26,701 nt of DNA from an uncultured bacterium (GCA_905215765.1 CAJMRP010000010.1:1-26701); one strand, 5' to 3'; positions 14,800-22,818 are shown, numbered from the stretch's first letter. Made by a program: numbers and translations. The notes: generated by a model not told the origin, from the sequence alone.

Positions 14800-15546
14800 C
14801 TAGAGGCGGTAGGGGGCGCCGCTGCGGATGATGGATTCACGCACCAGGACGTCCATGGCGTCGAGGGTGATCTCGGGCATCTCTCGGTACTTCTGCAGCA
14901 CCGATAGCTCGGTGCAGGCCAGAATGACGCGGTCGCAGCCGCTACGGGCGAACTCCCACATCACGCGGTCGAACTTATCCATATCGGGCTCGCGTCCGGC
15001 CTTCACATCATCGTAGATAAGCGACATCACATCGTTCTGACGTTTCTCGCTGGGATAGACAACCTCAACACCCGCAGCCTTACATTCGCGACCGTAGACG
15101 CCCGCGCCCACGGTTCCGTCGGTGCCCATGATGCCAATCTTGTGCACCGGCTCGGCCGGCATACTCAGGTTGGGATCGAACTCGCACTCCCCCATCACCG
15201 CACCGGCCAGAGCATAGCGCACCGACTCACGCGGCATGTGGATAATCGGCACTGTGGTAAACGACTGGATCTGGTCGTAGAAGTAGTGCGACGTGTTGCA
15301 GGGAATGGCAATGTGCGCACAGCCCAGCGACTCGAGTGCCTGGGCACACTCTTTCATGGTCGCCAGCAGCTTGGCATGCTCGCCGGTCTTAATGGCCAGC
15401 GTGCGGTCGGGCATGGTCGACTTGGAGAGCACCACCATGTCGATATGTTCCTGATCGCAGGCAGCAGCCGTATGACGCACCACCTGGTCGTAGTAATACG
15501 ACGTGGCCTCGGCGCCCATGCCGCCGATAACTCCCAGCTTTTCCAT
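14800..15546 (-). CDS. Aspartate/glutamate racemase family protein, probably aspartate racemase
   Basis: The 248-residue cofactor-independent racemase uses two Cys as opposing acid/base groups: Cys83 in IPCNTSHYF and about Cys211 in LACTEL. The N-terminus KLGVIGGMGAEAT is characteristic of the Asp/Glu racemase family. Start chosen at MEKL (15546) with AAGGAGG five bases upstream; the upstream in-frame extension has no such site. It lies downstream of an ATP-grasp ligase on the same strand, which suggests it supplies D-aspartate for that ligase. The family is clear; the aspartate preference is inferred from context. Confidence 0.88.
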   Translation of the reverse strand: MEKLGVIGGMGAEATSYYYDQVVRHTAAACDQEHIDMVVLSKSTMPDRTLAIKTGEHAKLLATMKECAQALESLGCAHIAIPCNTSHYFYDQIQSFTTVPIIHMPRESVRYALAGAVMGECEFDPNLSMPAEPVHKIGIMGTDGTVGAGVYGRECKAAGVEVVYPSEKRQNDVMSLIYDDVKAGREPDMDKFDRVMWEFARSGCDRVILACTELSVLQKYREMPEITLDAMDVLVRESIIRSGAPYRL

Positions 15547-15630
15547 CGCCGCCTCCTTGGTGACGCTTGCGCAATTGCGCGTATCATACCCGCGCCCGCC
15601 CGATGCAAACCGGACGGGCGCCGCACTCAT

Positions 15631-16887
15631 CTACTTGTAATACGTCTTGAACAGCTTAAAGTGGCGCAGCTTGGTGTGCCACATGCGCAGCCAGCGGTTA
15701 AAGACAAAGTCGCCCTTCATAAACGAAGGGTCGGCGCCCTTACCTTCCTTGTCCAGGCGATGCACCTTAGCGCGCAGCTCGGGATCCTTGACGTACTTGT
15801 CGACGACGCCCATGGGGACGACCATCCACAGGGCCTCGTCCTGCGCCGTCACAAACTCCGGCTCAAACGGGCGGTTGAACACATACTCGTCCACCACATA
15901 CTTGGCAACGTTAAAGCCGCTGTTGGTAACGTAGTAGTTGCTGCGGCCCTGGCGCGTGTTGAAATCGAAGAACTTAAACGAGCCGTCGCGCTCGTCGTAC
16001 TTTACGTCAAAGTTGGAATAGCCCACAAAGTGAAGGTCCTCGAGCAACTTGCGCACGCCGCCCATGAGCTCGTCGTTGGGCTCGGTAATGATACAGGCAT
16101 GGTTGCCGACACCGTGGGGCTGATGCTCCTCGAGCAGCACATGGCCCAGGCACATCATGCGGACCTTACCGTTGCGGTCGGAATAGCTGGTGAGCACGCG
16201 CATGTACTCGTCGTTGCCGGGCACGCGATCCTGCAAGATCAGGTCGTCGGTGTAGCCGCTGGCATACGAATCGCGAATGACCTGTTCCAGCTCGGCGCGG
16301 TCGGCAATCTCATAGGCCTTCTTCTGGCCCTCGAACTCATGCTGCCACCACATGATGCCGTCAGAAGGCTTCAGAATCATCGGGTAAGGAAAATCGATCT
16401 GGTCGAGCACTTCGGCAGGCGCCTCACCCTGGGCATTGAGCATCGCCTTGGTAAAGGTAAACGTGTGCGGATAGGGCACGCCATGCTTCTCGCACAGCTC
16501 GTAGAAGATCTCCTTCTTCTGGCACTGCTCGAGCATGCTGTAGGGCGCGTAGGGAGCGACGATGTTATCCGCCAGCTCATGAGCATCCTTGGCTTGAGCC
16601 ACGAGAGCGACATAGTTGTCGCCACAGCCCACAAGGACAATCGTCTTGTCGGCATGCGCTTGGGCAATGCCGTTGACGGTTTTGAGCATCACGGGCATGG
16701 TATCGATATCCACGTTGGGCGTGTAGTCGATAATCTGACTGCGGTACGCAGGGCCCGTCTGGTACTTGCCAAAGACCAGACTCTTGACCTGGTACTCCTC
16801 GTAGAAGGCGCGCGCCACCGAGTAGGCGTTGATGTCGCCACCGAGCAGCACGGGGATGAACTCGCGCTCTGTAAACTGCAATGCCAT
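15631..16887 (-). CDS. ATP-grasp carboxylate-amine ligase, candidate D-aspartate ligase of peptidoglycan
   Basis: The 418-residue cytosolic enzyme has an N-terminal domain (VLLGGDINAYSVARAFYEEY), a central ATP-grasp with ILKPSDGIMWW (171-181), and Mg-binding FFDFNTRQGRSNYYV (306-320). Relatives such as the Enterococcus D-Asp ligase activate the beta-carboxylate of D-aspartate and attach it to the diamino acid of the peptidoglycan precursor. There too the ligase gene neighbours an aspartate racemase, matching the arrangement here (84 bases to the next gene). AGGAAG lies five bases upstream of the ATG. The exact acyl donor and acceptor are inferred. Confidence 0.8.
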   Translation of the reverse strand: MALQFTEREFIPVLLGGDINAYSVARAFYEEYQVKSLVFGKYQTGPAYRSQIIDYTPNVDIDTMPVMLKTVNGIAQAHADKTIVLVGCGDNYVALVAQAKDAHELADNIVAPYAPYSMLEQCQKKEIFYELCEKHGVPYPHTFTFTKAMLNAQGEAPAEVLDQIDFPYPMILKPSDGIMWWQHEFEGQKKAYEIADRAELEQVIRDSYASGYTDDLILQDRVPGNDEYMRVLTSYSDRNGKVRMMCLGHVLLEEHQPHGVGNHACIITEPNDELMGGVRKLLEDLHFVGYSNFDVKYDERDGSFKFFDFNTRQGRSNYYVTNSGFNVAKYVVDEYVFNRPFEPEFVTAQDEALWMVVPMGVVDKYVKDPELRAKVHRLDKEGKGADPSFMKGDFVFNRWLRMWHTKLRHFKLFKTYYK

Positions 16888-17051
16888 GGAAACTTCCTAT
16901 CATGAACTGCCCACACAACGGGCGGTCTTTGCGCAACTGATTTATTCTAGCGTGCCAAGCCGCCGGCGCCCAAAGCTCCACCGTATCTATGGCAATCGAC
17001 GTAATCGTCCAGCACGAAGGCCAGCACGAAGACGGCGCTCACCGTTGTATG

Positions 17052-17077
17052 ACAATGGGCAATGAACCTACCATTGT
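17052..17077. repeat. Inverted repeat upstream of the MOSC gene
   Basis: ACAATGG (17052-17058) and CCATTGT (17071-17077) are separated by 12 bases, possibly an operator or hairpin. The same intergenic region (16888-17121) holds a tandem CCAGCACGAAG pair near 17010-17035 and no gene. Confidence 0.4.
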
Positions 17078-17121
17078 TGTAGGATTCAGTGTATTGACAT
17101 CCTCGAGCGAAAGGCGCGCAC

Positions 17122-17754
17122 GTGCCCCAAGACCATCCGACCGATAATCCCATCCTCAATGCCGCGAAGCACGAGCTGGCGGAACGCGCACAAACGGCAG
17201 CTCCCCTACGCACCGCAAACGATGCTTACAACGGGCCCGCCCGCATCGTCTCAATCAACACGTCGGAGCACAAAGGCACGCGTAAGTCACCCGTCGCCGA
17301 CGGGCACGACACCGTTATAGAGCAATTTGGCCTCGCCTCCGACGCACACGCCGGGCATTGGCACCGCCAGGTTTCCTTTTTAGCTGCAGAGTCTATCCAG
17401 ACGGCGCAGGCGCGCGGGCTCGATGTGCACGAGGGCGACTTTGGCGAGAACTTCACAACCCGGGGCATCAACCTGCTCTCGCTCCCCTTGGGCACACAGC
17501 TCAAGCTTGGCAGCGAGGTGCTTGTCGAAATCAGCCAAATCGGCAAGGTCTGCCACACACGCTGTGCCATCTACTATCTCGCCGGCGACTGCATCTTTCC
17601 CCACGAGGGCGTTTTTGGCGTGGTACTAAAGGGTGGAGAGGTCTACGCCGGCGACGATATCCAGGTAATCAAACTCGGCGACGGCACCTGTTCGTTCACC
17701 CCCGCCGAGGCCCTCGAAGAGATTGAGCAGGCTCGCCAGAAGGGCACGCTGTAG
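17122..17754 (+). CDS. MOSC-domain protein
   Basis: The 210-residue protein has a MOSC beta-barrel core from about residue 40. It contains VSINTSEHKGTRK, HAGHWHRQVSFLAAESI, EGDFGENFTTRGI and ISQIGKVCHTRCAIYY, whose Cys is the conserved candidate sulfur carrier or catalytic residue of the family. MOSC proteins handle sulfur for the molybdenum cofactor or reduce N-hydroxylated compounds with partners. Here it stands alone, so the substrate is unknown. Translation starts at a GTG with AAAGG upstream. The first 35 residues are not conserved-looking, and a later start is possible. Confidence 0.82.
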   Translation: MPQDHPTDNPILNAAKHELAERAQTAAPLRTANDAYNGPARIVSINTSEHKGTRKSPVADGHDTVIEQFGLASDAHAGHWHRQVSFLAAESIQTAQARGLDVHEGDFGENFTTRGINLLSLPLGTQLKLGSEVLVEISQIGKVCHTRCAIYYLAGDCIFPHEGVFGVVLKGGEVYAGDDIQVIKLGDGTCSFTPAEALEEIEQARQKGTL

Positions 17755-17879
17755 TTATAAAACCCCACGTTGAGATGGCTTTTACAGCCCAAAACTCCTC
17801 TCAAACAGAGCTCTGTAACGTTAAAGTTGAACTCTATGGTTTCTCAACAATTCATCATAACTGCAGGTCAAAGCCAAAG

Positions 17880-17929
17880 CCTCAAGTTCAACTTGACCCT
17901 TTGGAACCTTTAAGGTTCAAGTTGAGGTC
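17880..17929. promoter_or_regulatory. Compound palindrome, candidate operator upstream of the wall protein gene
   Basis: Two nested elements lie side by side. TCAAGTTCAACTTGA (about 17882-17896) is a perfect odd palindrome resembling MerR/SoxR-type boxes (CCTCAAGTT-AACTTGA). GGAACCTTTAAGGTTC (17903-17918) is a second one. CCTCAA at 17880-17885 and TTGAGG at 17922-17927 frame both. A third half-site (AAGTTGAAC) lies near 17824. The wall protein start is 60 bases downstream, and a TAGAAT -10-like hexamer is at 17941-17946. Confidence 0.5.
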
Positions 17930-17988
17930 GAAAGCAGTAGTAGAATACTGTTCGAACCATAACCTACGATTGATTGCAGAGGGACTGG

Positions 17989-19122
17989 ATGCAGCATTCG
18001 AATCATCGCACCGCAGCGCTCATTGCGTCGAAGCCGGCTCGTATCATCACGAGCGCCGTGCTCGCCGTTGCGCTGACGGCCACGCCGATGCTCTCCCCCG
18101 TTGCGGCGTATGCCGCCTCGCAGGCAACGCAGGACCAGCTTTCCGCAGCCCAGCAGAAGATCGAAGCCGCCACGAGCGCCTACAACGACGCCCGCACCAA
18201 ACTCGATGACCTGCAAAAGCAGATTGACTCCAATGAGGCAAGCATCGAGGAAATCGAGGCCAAGCTTCCCGAGCAGCAGGCCAAGGCAAGCTCCGCCATG
18301 CGCGATCTGTACAAGTATCAGAAGGGCACCAATCCCATCGTGAGCTTCCTGGTCAACGCACAGAGCCTGGGTGAGTTCATCACGACCTGCAAATACACCA
18401 ACCAGATCACGAGCTCGAGCGTCGACGAGATCGAACAGCTCAATAACATGCAAACCGAACTCGAGCAGAACAAGGCTGAGCTCCAGCAGGCCAAGTCTCA
18501 GCTTGAGGCAGAGCAGAAAAACGCCGAGGATGCGCTGGCACAGGCCCAGCAGCTCCGCAGCGAGGCACAGGCAAAAGCCGAGCAGGAAAATGCCGCCGAG
18601 CTTGCCAAGCTTGAGGCCGATAAGGCCGCTGCCGCCGAGAAGCTCTCGGGCGAGGGCGTAAGCGGCAGCAATTCCAGCAGCCAGGCCACCAACACCAACA
18701 CCACCATCGACACCACGGTGAACAACGCCAATACCGGTAGCTCCGATTACGATTCGTTCATTAATGAGTGGACGAGCCGCATCGACAATTATCTCGCCGG
18801 CTCCCCCATGGCAGGCCAGGGCTATAACTTTGCCGTCGCCGCTTGGAATACCGGTGTCGATCCCCGTTGGTCCCCCGCCATCGCCTGCATCGAGAGCACC
18901 AAGGGTGCTTATTGCGCCAATTCTTTCAACGCCTGGGGCTGGAGTGCACGTGGCGGCGGTTGGCGCAGCTTTGGCAGCTGGAGCGAGGGCATCTCCGCTC
19001 ACGTTGCCTATCTGGGCGCCAACTACGGCTCCACCCTTACCCCGGCAGCGGCCAAAAAGTACTGCCCGCCCACGTGGCAGGACTGGTACAACAAAGTCGC
19101 CGCCCAGATGAACCGCATCTAA
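17989..19122 (+). CDS. Secreted coiled-coil protein with C-terminal lysozyme-like domain
   Basis: The 377-residue protein has an N-terminal signal peptide (basic start, hydrophobic 19-40, cleavage near AYA, about 42). A long coiled coil (48-220) of the CwlO/PcsB type follows, rich in Glu, Gln and Ala. After a Ser/Thr/Asn linker (225-260) comes a compact C-terminal domain with DPRWSPAIACIESTKGAYC and NSFNAWGW. The Glu in IES and the N-x-x-GW pattern fit a lysozyme-like or glucosaminidase fold, so it probably acts on peptidoglycan during growth or division. Start chosen at ATG 17989 with GAGGGA upstream; an upstream TTG is less likely. Confidence 0.8.
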   Translation: MQHSNHRTAALIASKPARIITSAVLAVALTATPMLSPVAAYAASQATQDQLSAAQQKIEAATSAYNDARTKLDDLQKQIDSNEASIEEIEAKLPEQQAKASSAMRDLYKYQKGTNPIVSFLVNAQSLGEFITTCKYTNQITSSSVDEIEQLNNMQTELEQNKAELQQAKSQLEAEQKNAEDALAQAQQLRSEAQAKAEQENAAELAKLEADKAAAAEKLSGEGVSGSNSSSQATNTNTTIDTTVNNANTGSSDYDSFINEWTSRIDNYLAGSPMAGQGYNFAVAAWNTGVDPRWSPAIACIESTKGAYCANSFNAWGWSARGGGWRSFGSWSEGISAHVAYLGANYGSTLTPAAAKKYCPPTWQDWYNKVAAQMNRI

Positions 19123-19132
19123 GTGCAACTGC

Positions 19133-19159
19133 AAAGGGCCCCAATGGGGCCCTTTTCTT
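19133..19159. terminator. Bidirectional terminator between convergent genes
   Basis: AAAGGGCCCC (19133-19142) pairs with GGGGCCCTTT (19146-19155), followed by TCTTTT. It serves the wall protein gene and, by its A-rich left flank, the kinase gene on the other strand. Confidence 0.88.
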
Positions 19160-20551
19160 TTAGGTAGCGGAGGTATCGACGACGCCGGTCGCATTGGCAA
19201 CCGCGACTATGACGATCATGCATAGGAGCAGCACACCCAATGCCTTGAGCCAGAGTTTCGCGAGCTTCTTGCCGCGATAGCTGTCGAGCAGTGCGAATCG
19301 CCGACGAAGACGGCGCTTATCGAGCAGCGCAAAATGCATAAGCACCATAAGGCCATCGACAAAGAAAAAATACTCGATTATGAGAAGCCACGTCGGGTAG
19401 CTTTGGTTTGATCCGGTGGGGTGAAAGACGGCAAAGTGACTTCCGGCAAAGAACACAAGCAGCGAGAAGCAGACGAGCGTATTCCAAATGCGCCCCAGAG
19501 ACTCCGAAACGCGAGAGAGCAGGCCGCATGCAGCGGAGGCGGCAGGCCTAGGAAGCCCTGTGGGGTTCTGGATCCCTTGGGGCGTCAACGCCGTCTCCGG
19601 GGCCGGAGTACGGACAGGCGCGGGCGCAGGAGGCCGCACGGGGCGACTCAGATCGCATGCCGCGCGCGTCGCCCGTCCCAACGCTTCCGCACTCGCAAAA
19701 CGTTTGGCCGGGTCGAGTGCCATCGACATGCAGACGGCATCGGCAAGTGGAGTGGGAATGCCGCGCGCCTCGCATTGCTCGCGCATGTCGAGCCCTGGTT
19801 TAGGGTCGACTCCCGTCAAGCAGAAGAACAACAGGGCGCCCAGCGCGTACACGTCGCTGCGCACACTCGTCTGCCCAAACCCATACTGCTCGGGCGGCGC
19901 ATAGGGTCGCGTGCCAAACTTGACGGTGTCGGCATCGGCGCCATCGCGCCATACGCGCGCGATCCCCAGGTCGATAATCACCAGCGATGAAAATGTCAGG
20001 CCGTCATCAGGCGTATAGTTGGCACCTGTCACGATGATATTCGACGGGTTGAGGTCGCGATGGATCACCGGCGCCAACGTCTCCCCCGCCATTGCAAAAC
20101 CGGCGTGGAGCTCGCCCACGGCATCGCATAGGGCAGGATGCAATTCACGCGCATAATCGGGGGTGGCTCCCAGACGGTCCACCAGCGCCCCGAGTGTCTC
20201 CCCTTCGATGTATTCCATAACCACGTTGAGCTCGTCGCCCACACGACGACAATCGACGATTCTGGGCAGGTGCTCAAAACGCCTGCCTGCCCGCTGAGCG
20301 GCAAACAGACGCTCGTATGCCCCGCCGATTTGAGCCGAAGCATCGATGCGTTTACGGACAAAGGGACCGAGCGAACCACCGCCGGTTCCTTCAAAGTACA
20401 CGAGCTCGGTTGTTTCAACGGACGAGCGCTTAAGTACTCGCTCCACGCGATAGCTGTCGTCGCGATCGAGCGACGCCAAGCGCTCGGCAAGCGCTGCGGT
20501 CAGCTCGTCATCGGAATATGTTGGGGTCTGAGTATCCATAGGCTCCATCAT
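19160..20551 (-). CDS. Membrane-anchored Ser/Thr protein kinase
   Basis: The 463-residue protein has a Hanks-type kinase domain (about 35-320). It has a Gly-rich loop (EGTGGGSLG), a Lys in VRKRID near 67, HRDLNPSN (164-171), DLG in place of DFG (194-196) and YAPPEQ (217-222). A Pro-rich linker (PPAPAPVRTPAPE) follows, then about three hydrophobic segments at the C-terminus, so the kinase domain is cytosolic and tethered. No PASTA or other extracellular sensor domain is present. The start is uncertain between ATGs at 20551 and 20539, and upstream extension has no support. An HTH gene lies 86 bases upstream on the same strand. Confidence 0.88.
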   Translation of the reverse strand: MMEPMDTQTPTYSDDELTAALAERLASLDRDDSYRVERVLKRSSVETTELVYFEGTGGGSLGPFVRKRIDASAQIGGAYERLFAAQRAGRRFEHLPRIVDCRRVGDELNVVMEYIEGETLGALVDRLGATPDYARELHPALCDAVGELHAGFAMAGETLAPVIHRDLNPSNIIVTGANYTPDDGLTFSSLVIIDLGIARVWRDGADADTVKFGTRPYAPPEQYGFGQTSVRSDVYALGALLFFCLTGVDPKPGLDMREQCEARGIPTPLADAVCMSMALDPAKRFASAEALGRATRAACDLSRPVRPPAPAPVRTPAPETALTPQGIQNPTGLPRPAASAACGLLSRVSESLGRIWNTLVCFSLLVFFAGSHFAVFHPTGSNQSYPTWLLIIEYFFFVDGLMVLMHFALLDKRRLRRRFALLDSYRGKKLAKLWLKALGVLLLCMIVIVAVANATGVVDTSAT

Positions 20552-20637
20552 AGCGCAGGGCGCAGACACCTCATGGCATCCGCGCCCCGTTCGCTTGCAT
20601 CGTTGTTCGGCAGCTCCGCCGGCCCGGATATCAGCCG

Positions 20638-21060
20638 CTAACTCACCGTCTCCTCGCCAAAGCGATACAGCTCCTCGTTGACCTTTTGGAGGCTGCAACC
20701 GCGATCGATGCAAAAGATGATAATCGCATCGCGGCGGTCCTTGCAGTTAAGGACGCTTACCCCGGCAGCCGTCAGCGCACGGTTGGTCTCTTTGAGCGCC
20801 AGCGCCATCGCAAAGGCAATCTGCAGCACCTTATTGCGACTCGGATGACGCGCCCCGGTAAAGATCTGATAGCCAAAGGTCTCATTGAGATCGGCCATAC
20901 GAACCACGCGCGAGCGCTCCAAGCCCTTTTCCTGCAGTAGCTGCTTCAGGTAGTTCGAAAGCGACGGGGCGGCAAAGTCGTGTTCTTTGATATAGCCATC
21001 GATGTTTGGCGCGTCGAGAAGCTCATTGAGCAACTCGTCAGTCAGCTTTTTATCGGGCAT
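20638..21060 (-). CDS. Helix-turn-helix (XRE-like) protein upstream of the kinase
   Basis: The 140-residue protein has a Cro/C1-like region from about 35 to 105 (SNYLKQLLQEKGLERSRVVR, then NETFGYQIFTGARHPSRNKV). It has a C-terminal tail with Cys residues (NCKDRRDAIIIFCIDRGCS). The HTH pattern and the adjacent kinase gene suggest a DNA-binding or adaptor protein that the kinase may modify; this is inference. AGGTGA precedes the ATG by about eight bases. The product is probably made from one message with the kinase. Confidence 0.7.
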   Translation of the reverse strand: MPDKKLTDELLNELLDAPNIDGYIKEHDFAAPSLSNYLKQLLQEKGLERSRVVRMADLNETFGYQIFTGARHPSRNKVLQIAFAMALALKETNRALTAAGVSVLNCKDRRDAIIIFCIDRGCSLQKVNEELYRFGEETVS

Positions 21061-21099
21061 ACGACTTCACCTCCCATACGGCGCAACGGTAGCGACATG

Positions 21100-21645
21100 C
21101 TAGGCCAACACCCAGCTTGCAGTGGCAGACTTATCAAACATGTTAGCAAAATACAGTGCCTTCTTGATATCGCCATCAAAGTAGATATTGCCCGCCACAG
21201 AGCCACCAGCGGCAAGGGTACCAGACTGCAGCTCATCGGAGCCCTCGCTGTAGTAACCCTGATTCTGCTGAGCGCCGTTGGCGTCCTCGCCCTTCCAGTC
21301 GTAGATGTTGTAATCTGCGCCCTCATCACCATTGTTGACGTACGTGACGTGAATGCCCGTCATGGTCGAACCGTCATAATTTGTGAGGCCGGGCTGGACG
21401 GAATCGACAACGACGGAAAGACCGGCAGCCGTGGTCACCGTCGCACCAACCGCCAGGTCAGTCGTAGACTGCTCTTCCTTCTTCGCCTCTTCCTTCTTGT
21501 CACCATCGCCAGCGTCCTCGGTGACGGTCGCCTTATCGCTACCACAACCGGTAAGAAGACCGGCAGTCCCCAAGGCGACGGTGGCGAATGCGCCCAGTGC
21601 AGCGCGACGGCTCAGCAGCACTTCGTTTTCAAGCTTTTTCATCAT
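21100..21645 (-). CDS. Lipoprotein with Tat-like signal and DUF4352-type domain
   Basis: The 181-residue protein has an N-terminal twin-Arg motif (LSRRAALGAF, Arg13-14), a hydrophobic stretch and the lipobox LLTGC with Cys34 as the lipidated residue. A charged Lys/Glu linker (DGDKKEEAKKEEQ) follows, then a beta-rich domain (about 60-181: TTAAGLSVVVDSVQPG, THVTYVNNGDEGADYNIYDW-like) resembling telokin/DUF4352 extracellular domains. The function is unknown. The start codon and its AGGAAGGA site lie at the base of a long hairpin (see 21648-21701). Confidence 0.82.
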   Translation of the reverse strand: MMKKLENEVLLSRRAALGAFATVALGTAGLLTGCGSDKATVTEDAGDGDKKEEAKKEEQSTTDLAVGATVTTAAGLSVVVDSVQPGLTNYDGSTMTGIHVTYVNNGDEGADYNIYDWKGEDANGAQQNQGYYSEGSDELQSGTLAAGGSVAGNIYFDGDIKKALYFANMFDKSATASWVLA

Positions 21646-21647
21646 GC

Positions 21648-21701
21648 ATCCTTCCTACGATCCGGCTACCGTGCCGGCACACAGCACATCGTAGGAAGGA
21701 T
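21648..21701 (-). promoter_or_regulatory. Hairpin that buries the lipoprotein ribosome binding site
   Basis: TCCTTCCTACGAT (21649-21661) and ATCGTAGGAAGGA (21688-21700) are perfect complements, extended by one A-T pair at 21648/21701. This gives a 14-bp stem with a 26-base loop that itself holds CCGGC/GCCGG. In the minus-strand mRNA the 3' arm is ATCGTAGGAAGGA immediately before TGC-ATG, so the Shine-Dalgarno sequence is fully paired. It could be a translational switch such as a thermometer or protein-bound leader. A DNA operator is the alternative. Confidence 0.65.
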
Positions 21702-21806
21702 TAAACTTGAATTCATTAGCTGAGAGCTAAGGCTGCGGTAAACGGCCAATGCAGTTATCCAAACGCCGAGCAAACGCACTTTGCGCAACCGTCTGCTGGC
21801 AGTGCA

Positions 21807-22160
21807 TCAACCCACCGTGACGGATTCCCCGGTAAAGGTGCTCACAAGCAACAGGATAAAGAAGGCCAAATAGCTGATGCTCAGCAGGTAGGCGATGACC
21901 AAAAAGGCAATCCATCCTACATTGGTCTTACCGTCGGCGCGGCGCTGCTCACGACTGCGATAAAGCCAAATCGTCACGCCGATAGCAGTGATAAACAGTA
22001 CGAGTGCCGCCGTAGCCAGCCCAGCAAGCACAAACATCACGCCAATGCCCACAGCGATGACCGGAAGCAGCAGCAAACCGCACCCGCATCCACCCGGACT
22101 ATATACGGCAGACTGTCGGCGTCGCCTCATCGCCGCGCCACCCCCATCATCTTTGAGCAC
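21807..22160 (-). CDS. Small membrane protein, translationally coupled to higA
   Basis: This protein of 117 residues (107 if the ATG at 22130 is used) has a basic N-terminus (MRRRRQS), a CGCG motif, and about three hydrophobic segments (about 28-45, 47-65 and 82-108). No family is recognised. The GTG at 22160 overlaps the higA stop in TAGTG, which suggests coupling. The ATG at 22130, with GGGGGTGG nearby, is the alternative start. It may be an accessory gene of the toxin-antitoxin operon or a passenger. Confidence 0.6.
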   Translation of the reverse strand: MLKDDGGGAAMRRRRQSAVYSPGGCGCGLLLLPVIAVGIGVMFVLAGLATAALVLFITAIGVTIWLYRSREQRRADGKTNVGWIAFLVIAYLLSISYLAFFILLLVSTFTGESVTVG

Positions 22161-22501
22161 TACAGTGCGATAGCCTGCTGAACAGGAACGATCTTGTCGA
22201 GTTCCGGTTCGATCCGCCTTTTCTCGGCCTCAAGGTCAAACGCCACCTGAGCGCGCAGCCAATAACCATCCGTCAGGCCAAAATAACGGCAAAGACGGAG
22301 GTCGGTGTCGGCCGTCACGCGACGTTTTCCCAAGACAATCTGCCCGATACGCTGAGCCGGAATCCCAGTCTCTTTCGCAAGGCGATATTGAGAAATGCCC
22401 ATGGGAACAAGAAACTCCTCTTTGAGAAGCTCACCAGGAGTCACCGGCGACAGCAAATCGGCCGAAGTCTCATCACTTGTGATAATCGACGATTTCGACA
22501 T
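22160..22501 (-). CDS. higA: HigA-type antitoxin
   Basis: The 113-residue HTH_XRE protein has TPGELLKEEFLVPMGISQYR, then LAKETGIPAQRIGQIVLGKR and RVTADTDLRLCRYFG, the conserved HigA/VapI pattern. It binds HigB and the operon promoter. Start chosen at MSKSS (22501), which overlaps the end of higB by 29 bases; AGGAG lies about ten bases upstream inside higB. The order is toxin first, as usual for HigBA. Confidence 0.92.
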   Translation of the reverse strand: MSKSSIITSDETSADLLSPVTPGELLKEEFLVPMGISQYRLAKETGIPAQRIGQIVLGKRRVTADTDLRLCRYFGLTDGYWLRAQVAFDLEAEKRRIEPELDKIVPVQQAIAL

Positions 22502-22754
22502 TCCAAGCCATCTCCTGTCTCCACTCAAAACAGACCCGATAGCGCTCGTTAACACGGATGCTATATTGACCGGCACGATCGCCCTTCAAAGCTTCCAGGC
22601 GGTTGCCCGGTGGAACGCGAAGATCATCAAGCGAAGCACAAACCTGCAGTTGGCGAATCTTCCTCAACGCAACACGCTCAAAGGGCACGAACCTCCTGAC
22701 CCGCACACCCATGGCAAAGCGTTCGGTATCCTCATCTTTATACGATGCAATCAT
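22473..22754 (-). CDS. higB: HigB-type mRNA interferase toxin
   Basis: The 93-residue RelE/HigB-fold protein has IASYKDEDTERFAMG, RLEALKGDRAGQYSIRVNER and YRVCFEWR, then VEIVDYHK, the typical HigB core and C-terminus. HigB cleaves mRNA on the ribosome when HigA is lost. The start codon lies just behind a palindromic operator candidate (22766-22778). Confidence 0.92.
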   Translation of the reverse strand: MIASYKDEDTERFAMGVRVRRFVPFERVALRKIRQLQVCASLDDLRVPPGNRLEALKGDRAGQYSIRVNERYRVCFEWRQEMAWNVEIVDYHK

Positions 22755-22765
22755 AGTATCGCCTT

Positions 22766-22778
22766 ACGTTAGTAACGT
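22766..22778. promoter_or_regulatory. Palindromic operator candidate of the higBA operon
   Basis: ACGTTA-G-TAACGT is a perfect 13-base palindrome 11 bases upstream of the higB start codon, the usual site for HigA autorepression. A -10-like TATAAT lies further upstream on the minus strand (22811-22806), with a poor -35. Confidence 0.6.
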
Positions 22779-22818
22779 CAAACGTTTCTATAGACTTACA
22801 TCTCTATTATATCGTACG

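Noticed and set aside
15142..16905. Plus-strand frame of 587 codons
   Set aside because: Runs antisense across two well-supported genes (racemase and ATP-grasp ligase) and their gap; no motif found.
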